This document shows positions 17,601-26,200 of a DNA stretch of 64,000 nucleotides, piece by piece. The position numbers were made by a program, and so were the translations under genes. This DNA is from Iningainema tapete BLCC-T55 (GTDB taxonomy: Bacteria; Cyanobacteriota; Cyanobacteriia; Cyanobacteriales; Nostocaceae), in contig NZ_JACXAE010000009.1 of assembly GCF_014698965.1 (NCBI RefSeq), forward strand, positions 202,148 through 266,147. Reading direction: 5' to 3'. The notes under the pieces are model-generated. The model made no database searches. It had not been told where the DNA came from and saw only the letters and a list, made by a program, of their open reading frames with translations. Position 1 is the first letter of the stretch. The number at the start of each line of letters is the position of its first letter.

Positions 17601-19706
17601 TGCCAATACTTGAGAAGCTAACTGCAAAGCTACATCATGATTTCCCTGTTCGGTGTAAGCGCTGCTCAAGTTTTCCAATGCCTTTGCTTCTAACTTGGGT
17701 TCTTTGATTTGCCGTGCAATAGTTAAGGCTTGCTGACTCACTTCTATAGCTTTCGGGAGGTTATTTAAATGTAGATTGTAATGCTGAGCCAAATGTAGCA
17801 GCGCTTCAGCTTCTAATTTAGGTTTGCGAAGGGTTTGTGCTTGCTTGAGAGCTTGTTGGGCAAAATTAGTAGCTTTGTCATATTCGCCAAGATTACTGTA
17901 ACTTAAACTCATACCAAATAGGGCATGAAAGTTTGCTTTTAAGGCATTATCTTGTAAAATTAGCGCTAATTTGGCAACTTCAACTTGTTGCAAGGCGGCT
18001 AAAGCTTTCTGGTATATTTCGATTGCTTTTTCATGTTCCCCAATTGAATCATATGTGCCACCTAGAGGATTTAAAATAATTGCCTCGCTCAATTTATTAT
18101 TTTGCGCTTGCACAATTTCTAATCGTCGCTGGTTGATTTCAACAACTTTGCGCAGATCTCCCTGTTCAGTGTAAATATAAGCAAGATAGGTTAGCGCTGT
18201 GTCTTCAATCTCTAAATCCTTGATACCTCGCCCAATGCTCACTGCTTTTTGTAACAATTCAATAGCTTTTTGATTCTCCTTCAAAACACTGTAGGCGTAT
18301 CCCAGGTTAATTAAAGCAGTTGCTTCTGATTGTGGTTGTTGAAGTTTTCTCGCAAGAGTTAATGCTTCCTGCGCCACCTCCATCAAGTGAGAAGACTCTG
18401 CTTTTGCTTGAGAATACAGCCCTCTGCTGATAAAACCTGAGGTTTTACTGACATAACGTTGACTTAGGATTGTCAAACTTTCTAGTTGCGCTGGTTCATC
18501 CTTAATTTGTCGGCGAATAGCTAATGCTTGTTGGGAAAATTCAATTGCACGGTCTTGATTTCCCTGTAGCGAGTAAGCGTTTGCTATACCATTGAGAATA
18601 ACAGCTTCCTGTGATTTATTATTGGGAATTGCTCGCGCCATTGGCAGTGCTTTTTGAAAAAACGAGAGTGCTTTCTCATCTTTTTGTAGCATATTATACA
18701 TAGTTCCCAAGTAAAAGAGAATTCTAACTTCTTGTGGCTGATTATTGGGAATGGCTTGTGCTATAACCAATGCTTTTTGCCAAGATTCAATCGCTTGCTC
18801 ATATTGCTTTTGCTTAAAGTAAGTAAATCCTATTGAGTCGAGAGCGTCTGCTTCTCGCGATTGATTTTTCATCTCTCGTGCGATCGCTACTACTTGCTGA
18901 TAAAACTCCCTAGAGCGGGTATAATCTTGTTTAGTATAATAAAGCGATGCCAGACGTGTAAGAGAGCGCCATTCCCCATCTTTATTTCCTAATTCTCTGT
19001 TGAATGCTAAGGCTTGCTGATACAATTCCAACGCCCGGTTAACATTACCCGAATTCTCGTAAAATAGCCCAATTCTAATTAACGTGTATCCTTCTCGAAA
19101 TCTATCTTTTACTTCTCTATGAATTGCCAAAGCTGACTGCAAAGTTTCCAAAGCCTTGGGATACTGCTTTTGCCAAGTGTAAGTCAAACCAATGTTACTT
19201 AGTGTTTTCCCTTCACCTTCTCTATCCTTGACTTCCCGACGAATTGTTAAGGCTTGTTGAAAAAACTCCAACGCTTTGGAATATTCGCCTTGCAAGCTGT
19301 AACTGGTGCCAATATTATCCAACGTTTCGCCAATTCCTGCTCGTCCAAGTTGCTGACGAATCAACAAAGCTTGTTGCAAAATCGGTAGCCCTTGGCTGGG
19401 TTGAATTAAACTGTTGTAAATTTCGCCCATGTTATTGAGAGTCGCCGCTTCTCCTGATTTGTCTTGCAGTTTTCGGCGCATCTCCAACACTTGTTGATAG
19501 GTTTGCAGCGCTTGCGTGTAGTAACCGCGACGATACTGCTGCACTCCTTGTTGAAACAGCTTATCTGCTTCCACTTGAGCAACATCGCTTCTTGGAGTTT
19601 GTACAATTTGTGCGATCGCACTCAAGCCTATTTTAGATCTAAACGGAACTGCAATTAACAAAAGTAGCGAAGATGCAAGCACGACACCAGACTTCAACCG
19701 ATTCAT
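14625..19706 (-). CDS. Giant exported TPR-CHAT protein
   Basis: 1693 codons. A signal-peptide-like start (MNRLKSGVVLASSLLLLIAV) is followed by more than twenty tetratricopeptide repeats of about 40 residues (recurring patterns such as YPKALETLQSALAI and YQKALELTQKSLNIA). A short Gln/Lys-rich coiled stretch follows, and a C-terminal CHAT domain spans roughly the last 350 residues. The His-Cys dyad is visible in ILHLATHGLFD and VVLSACQTALAG, and VIASLWQVADKTT is another CHAT hallmark. The protein is expected to be a caspase-like cysteine protease with a long protein-binding superhelix, exported or in the periplasm. Substrate unknown. Single gene, with a hairpin terminator directly behind it. 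Confidence 0.93.
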   Translation of the reverse strand: MNRLKSGVVLASSLLLLIAVPFRSKIGLSAIAQIVQTPRSDVAQVEADKLFQQGVQQYRRGYYTQALQTYQQVLEMRRKLQDKSGEAATLNNMGEIYNSLIQPSQGLPILQQALLIRQQLGRAGIGETLDNIGTSYSLQGEYSKALEFFQQALTIRREVKDREGEGKTLSNIGLTYTWQKQYPKALETLQSALAIHREVKDRFREGYTLIRIGLFYENSGNVNRALELYQQALAFNRELGNKDGEWRSLTRLASLYYTKQDYTRSREFYQQVVAIAREMKNQSREADALDSIGFTYFKQKQYEQAIESWQKALVIAQAIPNNQPQEVRILFYLGTMYNMLQKDEKALSFFQKALPMARAIPNNKSQEAVILNGIANAYSLQGNQDRAIEFSQQALAIRRQIKDEPAQLESLTILSQRYVSKTSGFISRGLYSQAKAESSHLMEVAQEALTLARKLQQPQSEATALINLGYAYSVLKENQKAIELLQKAVSIGRGIKDLEIEDTALTYLAYIYTEQGDLRKVVEINQRRLEIVQAQNNKLSEAIILNPLGGTYDSIGEHEKAIEIYQKALAALQQVEVAKLALILQDNALKANFHALFGMSLSYSNLGEYDKATNFAQQALKQAQTLRKPKLEAEALLHLAQHYNLHLNNLPKAIEVSQQALTIARQIKEPKLEAKALENLSSAYTEQGNHDVALQLASQVLAIAKRLENPELEQSALDSLSDIYGNKGNYPKALEFAQARLTVVRQAKLQNYEISALLGLASAYTNLGDSQKALDFANQAITFARQQKNPNDEALALNYLVQVYNLQGEWQQAINAAQASLAIARKSKNFLKEAAAASGLSSAYAALGETNKVIEVAEPVLVYARKTKQRDLEANLLIELGDAYSKIGNYQKGKELVEQGLLIGQQLKNPALESKALNRLGGIYSSQKDYQKALELTQKSLNIAKELQSPPLQLLPTLTLGEIYSSLGDYTKSIEFYQQSVEIARKLNNRYGESIASIPLARAYFSQGNPQKTIELAQKGLIVAREIKQSELEALAQLILSLGYGELGNDKQAVDNAQGFLKFARQVQNPVFEKTALTVLGSLHRYFGRKEQAIATYQQALAIKIDAQVPGADASIYAGLGRVYRDLNQPNIAINYYKQSINKIEEVRRNIEGLPPQLQKSFLEATVDFEKFNTSDIYRQLAELLISQGRDKEAFYVQELLRRQEIKDFVTSKPGKDEKAKIPLTPTEKKVPALNDSLIALGNQISECQTKNTQCTQLINKRSELIKQYMEQLKELDKEIRDNRQKDDIFFDPTNFGKIEKIIAAQPDTVMIYPLVGEKELTIQLYGKERVVKTFKVPVGRAELGSAVKEFRNLMERCEKVAYCSGEEIPKVQAASQKLYNLLIKPIEPELKANPVKHLVFSLDRVTRYIPMTALFDGNQYLIEKYTIYLAPSAELTDVDKPNPPLGNQNSQVLAMGLSDAVNQRGSIPAFGALPNVPLELDFIVQSRPEDKQGIYRGQKFLNSDFNLTSLQNHLKGHNILHLATHGLFDPKSPQKSYILLGNKELLTPELIYTLVELKNIHLVVLSACQTALAGSNEQDGVEINAFAYHFLKNGTKSVIASLWQVADKTTAKTMQNFYKYTATSKQPITKAQALRMAQLSLLYSKEVTLEEIKRGGIIPESITGKPSNNQPSTITHAHPYYWAPFILIGNGL

Positions 19707-19884
19707 ACTTAGAATTCCTTGGAGTACAGTTCATCCTGAAATGGGATGTAGTAAATATTACCATTCACTATATTTCTGAAGGAATGTAAGTTATGCAACT
19801 TTTACCATTAACTATAGAAACTTGGTAGTGGTAAATATGTAGTGATAACTGGACTACACAGGTAAAGAAGCATTATAGTGGTGG

Positions 19885-20089
19885 ATGAAATCTAAAAAAA
19901 TGCCCATTGGTAGTGGTGCTGTTGAAAGTTTAATTCGTCAAGTCGTTAATTTACGTTTAAAAGCGATCGCCTAAATTTTTACCATCCAATTTTTTCGCGT
20001 TGCTCCCAGCTAACCTGACTTTTTACCTGGGGCATGAAGTGCAGGAAAATCAGCCTACCCTTTTAGAGGTGCTTAACAAGCTTTTGTAA
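19885..20089 (+). pseudogene. Transposase C-terminal scrap and adjoining coding relic
   Basis: From 19885 the frame reads MKSKKMPIGSGAVESLIRQV then VNLRLK and stops at 19974. The PIGSGAVES segment is a conserved C-terminal piece of several cyanobacterial transposases; the exact IS family is not clear. In another frame, 19997-20089 encodes ANLTFYLGHEVQENQP then TLLEVLNKLL and a stop, the end of some other protein I do not recognise. The 19707-20136 gap is otherwise non-coding. Confidence 0.55.
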
Positions 20090-20136
20090 TAAGGGCTGCT
20101 CAATTTATAAGTCCTCCTGCATGACCTGTGTAACCC

Positions 20137-20529
20137 TCAATGAGGGCTGAATTGCAATGCCTGATAAATAGCTTCAGGATTAGCAGCAATAGCCTTGAGG
20201 TAAGCCTTTGCGGTCTGGTCTGGTTCACTGCGTCCTTGCTCCCAGTCCCGCAACGTGCCAAGGGGAATATGGTAACGCGCTGCAAATTCCTCCTGCGTCA
20301 ATTTCAATGCGCGGCGCATGGTTTTAACACGGGGAACACGTCTGGCATTGCGTAATTCAGCTTCTGTCATCGGGCGAGCATCAGGGTCACTAAGAGCCGC
20401 CGCATGAATTTCTTCTTCGGTCATGGGACGCATCGGCTGTTCTGGAAACGGTTGCTCGCTGCCGTCAGGCAATACCTCAACCACCGTCCCATCCTTGCGC
20501 ATTCTCGCGGTAATAGTCATTTCGTTCAT
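20137..20529 (-). CDS. XRE-type antitoxin of the BrnT toxin
   Basis: 130 codons. The C-terminal half is a helix-turn-helix: RRALKLTQEEFAARYHIPLG then TLRDWEQGRSEPDQTAKAYL. The N-terminal half (KDGTVVEVLPDGSEQPF) is a flexible neutralising region. It overlaps the end of the BrnT gene by 53 bases, an unusually long overlap that implies tight coupling. A deleted copy of this gene lies at 13373-13591. Confidence 0.82.
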   Translation of the reverse strand: MNEMTITARMRKDGTVVEVLPDGSEQPFPEQPMRPMTEEEIHAAALSDPDARPMTEAELRNARRVPRVKTMRRALKLTQEEFAARYHIPLGTLRDWEQGRSEPDQTAKAYLKAIAANPEAIYQALQFSPH

Positions 20530-20782
20530 GCTTTTCTGCCTTTCTGGCTGATATTAACCGAATTCGCTCTCCGCGTTCGGTATAGGTTACATGCAGCAGT
20601 ACCCCGTCACACATCCCAATCAGGTTGATACGCTCCTCTCCATAATTTTCACGCTCATCAAAGCGTTCTAGGGCAAAGGGGTCGTCAAACGCTCTGATTG
20701 CTTGAGGAAAGCTGACACCATGCTTTCGCCAATTGGCAATTGCCTTGTCATTATCCCATTCAAACTTATCTGCATCATTCAT
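20477..20782 (-). CDS. BrnT-family toxin
   Basis: 101 codons. FEWDNDKAIANWRKHGVSF, then FDDPFALERFDERENYGEER, then IRLISARKAEKHERNDYY is the BrnT ribonuclease pattern (WD..KA..N..KHGV; ISAR..). The antitoxin gene begins inside its 3' end. The extra C-terminal tail (RENAQGWDGG) is encoded by the overlap region and is also preserved in the relic at 13331-13432. Confidence 0.87.
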   Translation of the reverse strand: MNDADKFEWDNDKAIANWRKHGVSFPQAIRAFDDPFALERFDERENYGEERINLIGMCDGVLLHVTYTERGERIRLISARKAEKHERNDYYRENAQGWDGG

Positions 20783-20814
20783 AATGTACGGGATACCAGT
20801 ATTTTTGTCAATTA

Positions 20815-21195
20815 TCTACTGGAAACAAAGCGTTCTATTAGTGTTACCACTTTCTTTACCTACGGATTTATGACGTTTTTTGGGGATAACTTTTTCATAG
20901 GCTGCCCAAAAATCTGTATAACCTTCAGCACATTGACGCAAAGTCTGCCGGGAAGATTCTCTTAAGGCGCGAGCTTTGCGATCAACTGGTGGGAGAACCT
21001 TCGAGAATCCCGACGCTCCATCTTCACTGCGATCACCAATATAAATTCCAACAATTTCTCTAGTTTTTTTATCTAATGCGCGAGCCTAATCCATTGCTTG
21101 TTACCTTGATTACCTACAAATGACCAAGCCTGATCACATTCAATTAACCAAACTAAACAAAAATCAGCAGTTACAACTATTGCTGAAAAGAAGTT
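20815..21195 (-). pseudogene. IS1-family transposase remnant
   Basis: Read on the minus strand the sequence gives VWLIECDQAWSFVGNQGNKQ, an internal stop after WIRLAH, then REIVGIYIGDRSEDGA, CAEGYTDFWAAYEKVIPKKR and HKSVGKESGNTNR before a stop. These are the InsB-type motifs of IS1. The 5' part is missing and the end is cut after NRTLCFQ, so the element is dead. No terminal repeats were recognised. Confidence 0.8.
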
Positions 21196-21291
21196 AAACC
21201 TCATAATACAGCACTAACAGTGATGTCTTCTGCTGGCGTTCCCTAAAAGTTGCTTATCCCCATATAATTAGGAATATTAGGAGAAAAAATT

Positions 21292-21489
21292 GTGCCACTA
21301 ATCAAAATACCAAGACATTATCTTGTATCTCAGGATGAAGATTCAATTACGATAGATGTACCAGAGTCAATGCTGTTTCATTGGAGAAAGGACTATGAAA
21401 AAATTAATAAAGCTAAAGGAATTTTAAAGGATAAGAAAGAAGCAATTCTTACTCATTTGGACACTCTTCGTCAGGAGTGGGACGAATGA
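21292..21489 (+). CDS. Small antitoxin upstream of a broken PIN toxin
   Basis: 65 codons, preceded by AGGAGAAAAAATT, a good ribosome-binding site. DSITIDVPESMLFHWRKDYE followed by a charged helix resembles small antitoxins coupled to PIN genes in cyanobacteria. It overlaps the toxin start by four bases (ATGA). Confidence 0.65.
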   Translation: MPLIKIPRHYLVSQDEDSITIDVPESMLFHWRKDYEKINKAKGILKDKKEAILTHLDTLRQEWDE

Positions 21490-21870
21490 GATATCTTTAT
21501 GATACAAATATTTTTATCTACTATCTTGCCGATGAGCAAACAGTTAATTCATTATTTACGGAAGATTTTCTGAATTTACATTACGTTCTGGTGTCACCGA
21601 TTGTTCGCATAGAGTTGCTTAGTTTTTCCGGCTTATCAGAAGAGGAAGAGCGGTAAGAGCGAAGATTTACTATCGCAGTTTAACTCAGTTCCATTATCGC
21701 GAGAGATTCAAGACCAAGCGATCCAGTTAAAACGACAATATAAAATAAAGCTCCCCGATGCCATTATTGCTGCAACTGCACTCAATCAAGACGCATTTTT
21801 AGTGACAAGAAATGTTAGTGATTTTCAAGGAATTGCTGGACTAAAAATTGAAAATCCTTTTGTGAATTAG
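21486..21870 (+). pseudogene. PIN-domain (VapC) toxin with a frameshift
   Basis: From ATG 21486 the frame gives MRYLYDTNIFIYYLADEQ and VRIELLSFSGLSEEEER and then hits TAA at about 21655. In another frame it resumes as KSEDLLSQFNSVPLSREI and LPDAIIAATALNQDAFLVTR to a stop at 21870. All PIN acidic motifs are present across the two halves. Total length 385 bases is not a multiple of three. The antitoxin upstream is intact, so only the toxin is inactivated (or the sequence has one indel error). Confidence 0.85.
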
Positions 21871-21882
21871 GGTAAAGCAATA

Positions 21883-21984
21883 ATGGTTATTCCGCTATTT
21901 TTATGGTATGAACAGAACATTTCCATAGCTGACAAACGCTTCAAAGACCAATTAGAACAGTTACAATGGAGGAACAAGGAATGA
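21883..21984 (+). CDS. Micro-ORF 1 of a coupled pair
   Basis: 33 codons (begins MVIPLFLWYEQNIS), starting just after the PIN relic and overlapping the following micro-ORF by ATGA. I do not recognise it. Coupling and the strong ribosome-binding site of its partner are the only support. Confidence 0.3.
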   Translation: MVIPLFLWYEQNISIADKRFKDQLEQLQWRNKE

Positions 21985-22103
21985 TATCTTACCAAGAAAA
22001 AAGAAAGCTGTTTTCACTCTTAACTAAGGCACGCATAAATGCTCGGCTTCAGGAGATAAAGGACGAGCTTCACATCCTCAAAGCATCAATTTGTGGGCAG
22101 TAG
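21981..22103 (+). CDS. Micro-ORF 2 of a coupled pair
   Basis: 40 codons (MISYQEKRKLFSLLTKARIN...), predicted as one or two basic helices. GGAGG ends eight bases before the ATG. It overlaps the previous micro-ORF by four bases. No family recognised. Confidence 0.38.
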   Translation: MISYQEKRKLFSLLTKARINARLQEIKDELHILKASICGQ

Positions 22104-22176
22104 TGCAAAAAGAATCCACTCATAGTGTATTTTACTAGAAGAGAGAAAGTATTTACTACGAAAAATTAGGAAAAAT

Positions 22177-22824
22177 ATGCGGTTTTCTTATACTTCGTGG
22201 CTATTTGGTGTAGCCCTCGGTGTACTGGGTATTGGTTTAACTAACATCAAAGTAGCAGCACAAATGACTTACACATTCGATGCTACCTATAACGTATCGT
22301 CCACCTCCATACCCGTCACATCGAACGTTTCAGCAACAACTATTTCTGGGCAAAGTACTGACGCTCCTTACGGGTTGACTAATGTTAGTGGATTGACCTA
22401 CACTCAAACTGACCTGACGACTGGCTCGTTTCGCTTCAACACGAATCCCGCAACATTTGGTTTACAAAGCTTACCACAAGGCGAAGTAACGTTATTTGGC
22501 AGCGGTAGTAACAGGTTACTTGGTACTAATAACGCTACTGGAGTGATTAACTTTACAAATCTTACAGGCACTGCCGCTAATATTTTTACTATCACTGGTG
22601 GTGAAGGTTTATTCCAAGGTGCTACTGGCATACTAACACTTAGAGAAGTTTATCAAATTAGTTTAGACCCAACTATTCCTACCACAGGCATTTCTCAAGT
22701 GAGCGGTACTATCTCTGTATTTCCAACTCAGATACCAGAATCAAGAACTACCACTGCACTAATTGGTGTAGGTTCAATCATGACTACTTTTTTATTGCGC
22801 AAAAATGTCAAATTTCCCTTTTAA
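22177..22824 (+). CDS. Exported protein with a PEP-CTERM-like tail
   Basis: 215 codons. A signal peptide (LFGVALGVLGIGLTNIKVAA) leads into a Ser/Thr/Gly-rich beta domain. The C-terminus is IPESRTTTALIGVGSIMTTF then LLRKN: a Pro-Glu-Ser motif, a membrane helix and basic residues, as in the PEP-CTERM sorting signal processed by exosortase. Domain function unknown. The single gene has its own leader. Confidence 0.7.
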   Translation: MRFSYTSWLFGVALGVLGIGLTNIKVAAQMTYTFDATYNVSSTSIPVTSNVSATTISGQSTDAPYGLTNVSGLTYTQTDLTTGSFRFNTNPATFGLQSLPQGEVTLFGSGSNRLLGTNNATGVINFTNLTGTAANIFTITGGEGLFQGATGILTLREVYQISLDPTIPTTGISQVSGTISVFPTQIPESRTTTALIGVGSIMTTFLLRKNVKFPF

Positions 22825-22864
22825 GAATAACTTACAACTACGCGAGTGGTATCAAGGAATTTCT

Positions 22865-23005
22865 ATGGCTAACCGCAACAACATTTTTTGTCACTGTCAT
22901 AGTTGTGGTTACGAGTGGGTTGATTCTTCAACTGATGCAATCTGTAGTAAGTGTAGTAGCACTTTGGTTGAACACATATCATGCTGGCAGTTTCCTGACG
23001 ATTGA
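22865..23005 (+). CDS. Small zinc-ribbon protein
   Basis: 46 codons from ATG 22865, with AAGGAA six bases ahead; the frame extends upstream without conserved sequence. CHCHSCGYEW and ICSKCSS give two CxxC pairs, a zinc ribbon, with a trailing HISCWQFPDD. Role unknown. Confidence 0.55.
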   Translation: MANRNNIFCHCHSCGYEWVDSSTDAICSKCSSTLVEHISCWQFPDD

Positions 23006-23026
23006 ATAAGTGCAAGAATAAAAAAT

Positions 23027-23116
23027 ATGCAAATCGAACAAACAGAAGTAATCATCCCTACTCCCGACGGACAAATGCCCGCCTTCTTGTATACACAAGC
23101 TGAAGGCGATACTCCT
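23027..23116 (+). pseudogene. Dienelactone hydrolase N-terminal scrap
   Basis: MQIEQTEVIIPTPDGQMPAF then LYTQAEGDTPS is the start of a dienelactone-hydrolase-like protein. After about 30 codons it runs into a dispersed CTGCGTCCTCAGCGTCTCTG repeat and is lost. A complete family member is at 53240-53980, but the two N-termini differ enough that this is not a direct copy of it. Confidence 0.65.
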
Positions 23117-23205
23117 TCCTCTCCCTCTGCGTCCTCAGCGTCTCTGCGGTTTTTTAATCATTAGACATCTCCACCAAAAGAATTATACGTTACCCAAAAA
23201 CCTTT

Positions 23206-23233
23206 GTAGAGACGCGAAATTTCGCGTCTCTAC
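23206..23233. terminator. GTAGAGACGCG palindrome after the SNF2 gene
   Basis: 28-base perfect palindrome, outer GTAGAGACGCG and centre AAATTT. It begins 17 bases past the stop of the helicase gene and can act as a bidirectional hairpin. It belongs to the family inserted in hpnB and in the oxidase cluster. Confidence 0.6.
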
Positions 23234-23249
23234 GTAATTTACGGAGATG

Positions 23250-26200
23250 TCACGAACTCATCAACTCTAGTAACGCCTCTGTAGAAATTTTACCGCTGAT
23301 ATCAGCACCTTCAAGCAAACTATCAGCCAAATCTCGCTTGTGGTGATGCAAATCCACAATCTTATCTTCAATAGTATCTTTTGCTACCAAACGATAGATA
23401 GTAACCGGGCGTTGTTGACCGATGCGATGGGCGCGATCCGAGGCTTGGTCTTCTACAGCCGGATTCCACCAAGGGTCCATATGAATAACATAATCGGCAG
23501 CGGTAAGATTAATACCAGTACCACCAGCCTTCAGACTGATTAAAAATACATCTCCTGACCCTGCTTGGAAAGCATCCACCCGTTTTTTCCGCTCTGGGGC
23601 AGGAGTACTGCCATCTAAATATTGATAATGAATACCTTGCTTATCCAGATAATCCCTGATAATATGTAGATGGTCAACAAACTGACTAAACACCAAAGCT
23701 TTATGGTGATTCTCCAATAGCTCACCTAGTACCTCACCAAAGAGTTGTAGCTTGGAACTGGGTAGTTCAGTCTCAGGTACTACCAGACGGGCATTGCAGC
23801 AGGCACGGCGCAGTTTCATAATCTCTGCCAGCACTTGCAAATGTTTTTGACCAGCAGTGGCATCACTTTCGGTTAATCTAGAGATTGCCGCACGGCGCAA
23901 CGCTTCGTAAAAAGCCATTTCCTCCCGACTCAACTCTACATGCAAAAGGATTTCGGTACGGTTGGGCAACTCTTCTAGCACCTGATTTTTTGTGCGCCGC
24001 AACAGGAATGGTTGAATGAGTTTTTTCAGTTTGCTACGTACTTGTTTATCTTGAAATTTTTCAATCGGGATCGCAAAGCGTTGATTGAAGCTTTCATAGG
24101 AACCTAGTAGCCCAGGATTGATAAAGCGGAACAAATTCCACAATTCACCCAGATGGTTCTCAATTGGCGTTCCGGTGGTAAGCAGTTTGAAACCACCTTG
24201 GAGGTTCATCGCAGCCTGAGAACGTTTGGTGGTCATATTTTTGATTGCCTGTGCTTCATCCAGTACAATAGTTTGCCACTGCACTTGCGAGAGCATTTGA
24301 GATAATTCTTCCTGCTGCAACAAACCGTAACTGCATACCAGCATATCAAAGGGTTGTAAGCCATCAAGTAATTGTTGGCGATTTGGTATGCGATCGCCTC
24401 CACCAAACTGAACTATATTAAGAGTAGGAGCAAACCGCTGCGCCTCACTCACCCAATTCATACACACCGAAGTCGGTGCAACAATTAAAGTTGGTCCTTG
24501 ATGAGCACGAGTTAATATAACAGCCAAAGCCTGAACAGTCTTACCCAGTCCCATTTGATCCGCCAAGCAAGCTCCAACACCCCAATGTGCCAGTCTAGCC
24601 AACCAGTTGAACCCCTCCATCTGGTAATCCCGCAGTTGAGCCTGAAAAGTAGAAGGAACTTCCGGCTGCAAGTTCTGCACCTCCTTCAAACGCTGAATAT
24701 GTGCCTTCCAATGTTTATCTGCATTCAGATTGCCCACCTCATCGACCAAATCTTCCAACCCTAATGTTGCCAAAGGATGAAAGCGTATACCTTTACCATT
24801 TTTTTCCGAAAACGTGCGCAATTCATCCAAACGTTTGCGAAACTTTTGAGTTAAAGCCAAAAATTGACCATCACCAAGAGGAATAAAACGGCTGGGGGTT
24901 TGCTCCAGTAGTTCCAAAAGGTGCTGCATATCCAGCACTAAATTGTTATCCAATTTCAACTCACCAGTAGCAGCAAACCAATCCTGCTGACGTTGAATTG
25001 TCAAATTAAAATCTTTGAGATCCGCATGGTGGCTGACACGCAGTTTTTCTCCCTCTGGCCATTCTAGCACCACGGTATCCAAAAGTGCTTGCAGTTCCAG
25101 CAGTAGTTCCAAACAATCCTCCGGCTGTTCAATTAACCACTCACTATCTTGTTCTTCACTACGAGTCAAAGTAGGGCAGGCTGCGACAACGGCATTGGCA
25201 AGTTGCTTTTCTTCATGCAGATTTCGTTTAGTTTGCAGTCGCTTGCCATCTATCTCTGCAATCACAGTTTCACCACCCGCGCCAGGACGGAAGTAGGGAC
25301 CACCTTGAGCAAAGGGGCGAGACAAAAGAGTTACTTTCAATCCCACACCCGTAGGCAAAAGGTGAATATGAGGTATAGTCTGTGCTGGTACTTCTTCGGC
25401 TCCAGAAAGCCCTCCACCAATATCAGAATGCACCGTGACAATTCCAGAGACAGCATTGATAGCTGCCAAAACTTGCTTCTCGGCAGTGGCTGGCGCTTCT
25501 AACCGATTTTCCTTGCCAATAATCTCGGCAATGCGTCGGTGTTCGGCACTAATTTCAATTACCTTGAGGCGGGTTGGTGTTTCTTTGACAACTAGGAAAT
25601 TCTGTGTTTCTAATAGTTTAGGAGAAAATTCCAAAGTCAACCGATTTTTTCGTTTTTTGACTATTAGTTCCGGTTCTCCCTTGACAATTTCCACGCGAGT
25701 GTTATTGGAATTTTCCCAGAAGACAAATGGATGCCCAACCAGAGCAGAGATTGCCTTTTCATTTAACATATACTCGGTTTTGCCGTAATAGGAACCATCA
25801 CGGTAGGTTTCGATATACGCACATACCCGCATATCTTGGGGCGTGATATAATCCAACTCACTAATGCTGTCACTCAAACGCTTGAGAGATATAGGGCGAC
25901 CTTTACCCCACTCCCCATTGGCGTTAACTTTCTGTTCGCGTGGTTGCAAGGCACATCTACTGGTATAGTAAGTAATAAACCATGCTAAACGCAGTTCTGA
26001 CTGGGTTTTTGTCGGTGCTTGCGGTTCCTTCTGTAGATTTGCCAGTGCATTTAAGCAAAGCTCCCAAGGTTCTAGAGGTCGAATCAGATCTACTATGGTT
26101 TTTATGTCGCTATCTTCGCGCAAGATCTCTGCTTGTGTGTCGTAGGTGCTGCGCGGTTTGAGTCGGGAAAGAAGTTCTGCTGTTTCCATTGCTAGCCAGT

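Noticed and set aside
15000..19600. Repeated structure in the large gene as a DNA repeat array
   Set aside because: It is the protein-level TPR periodicity; the bases differ from unit to unit.
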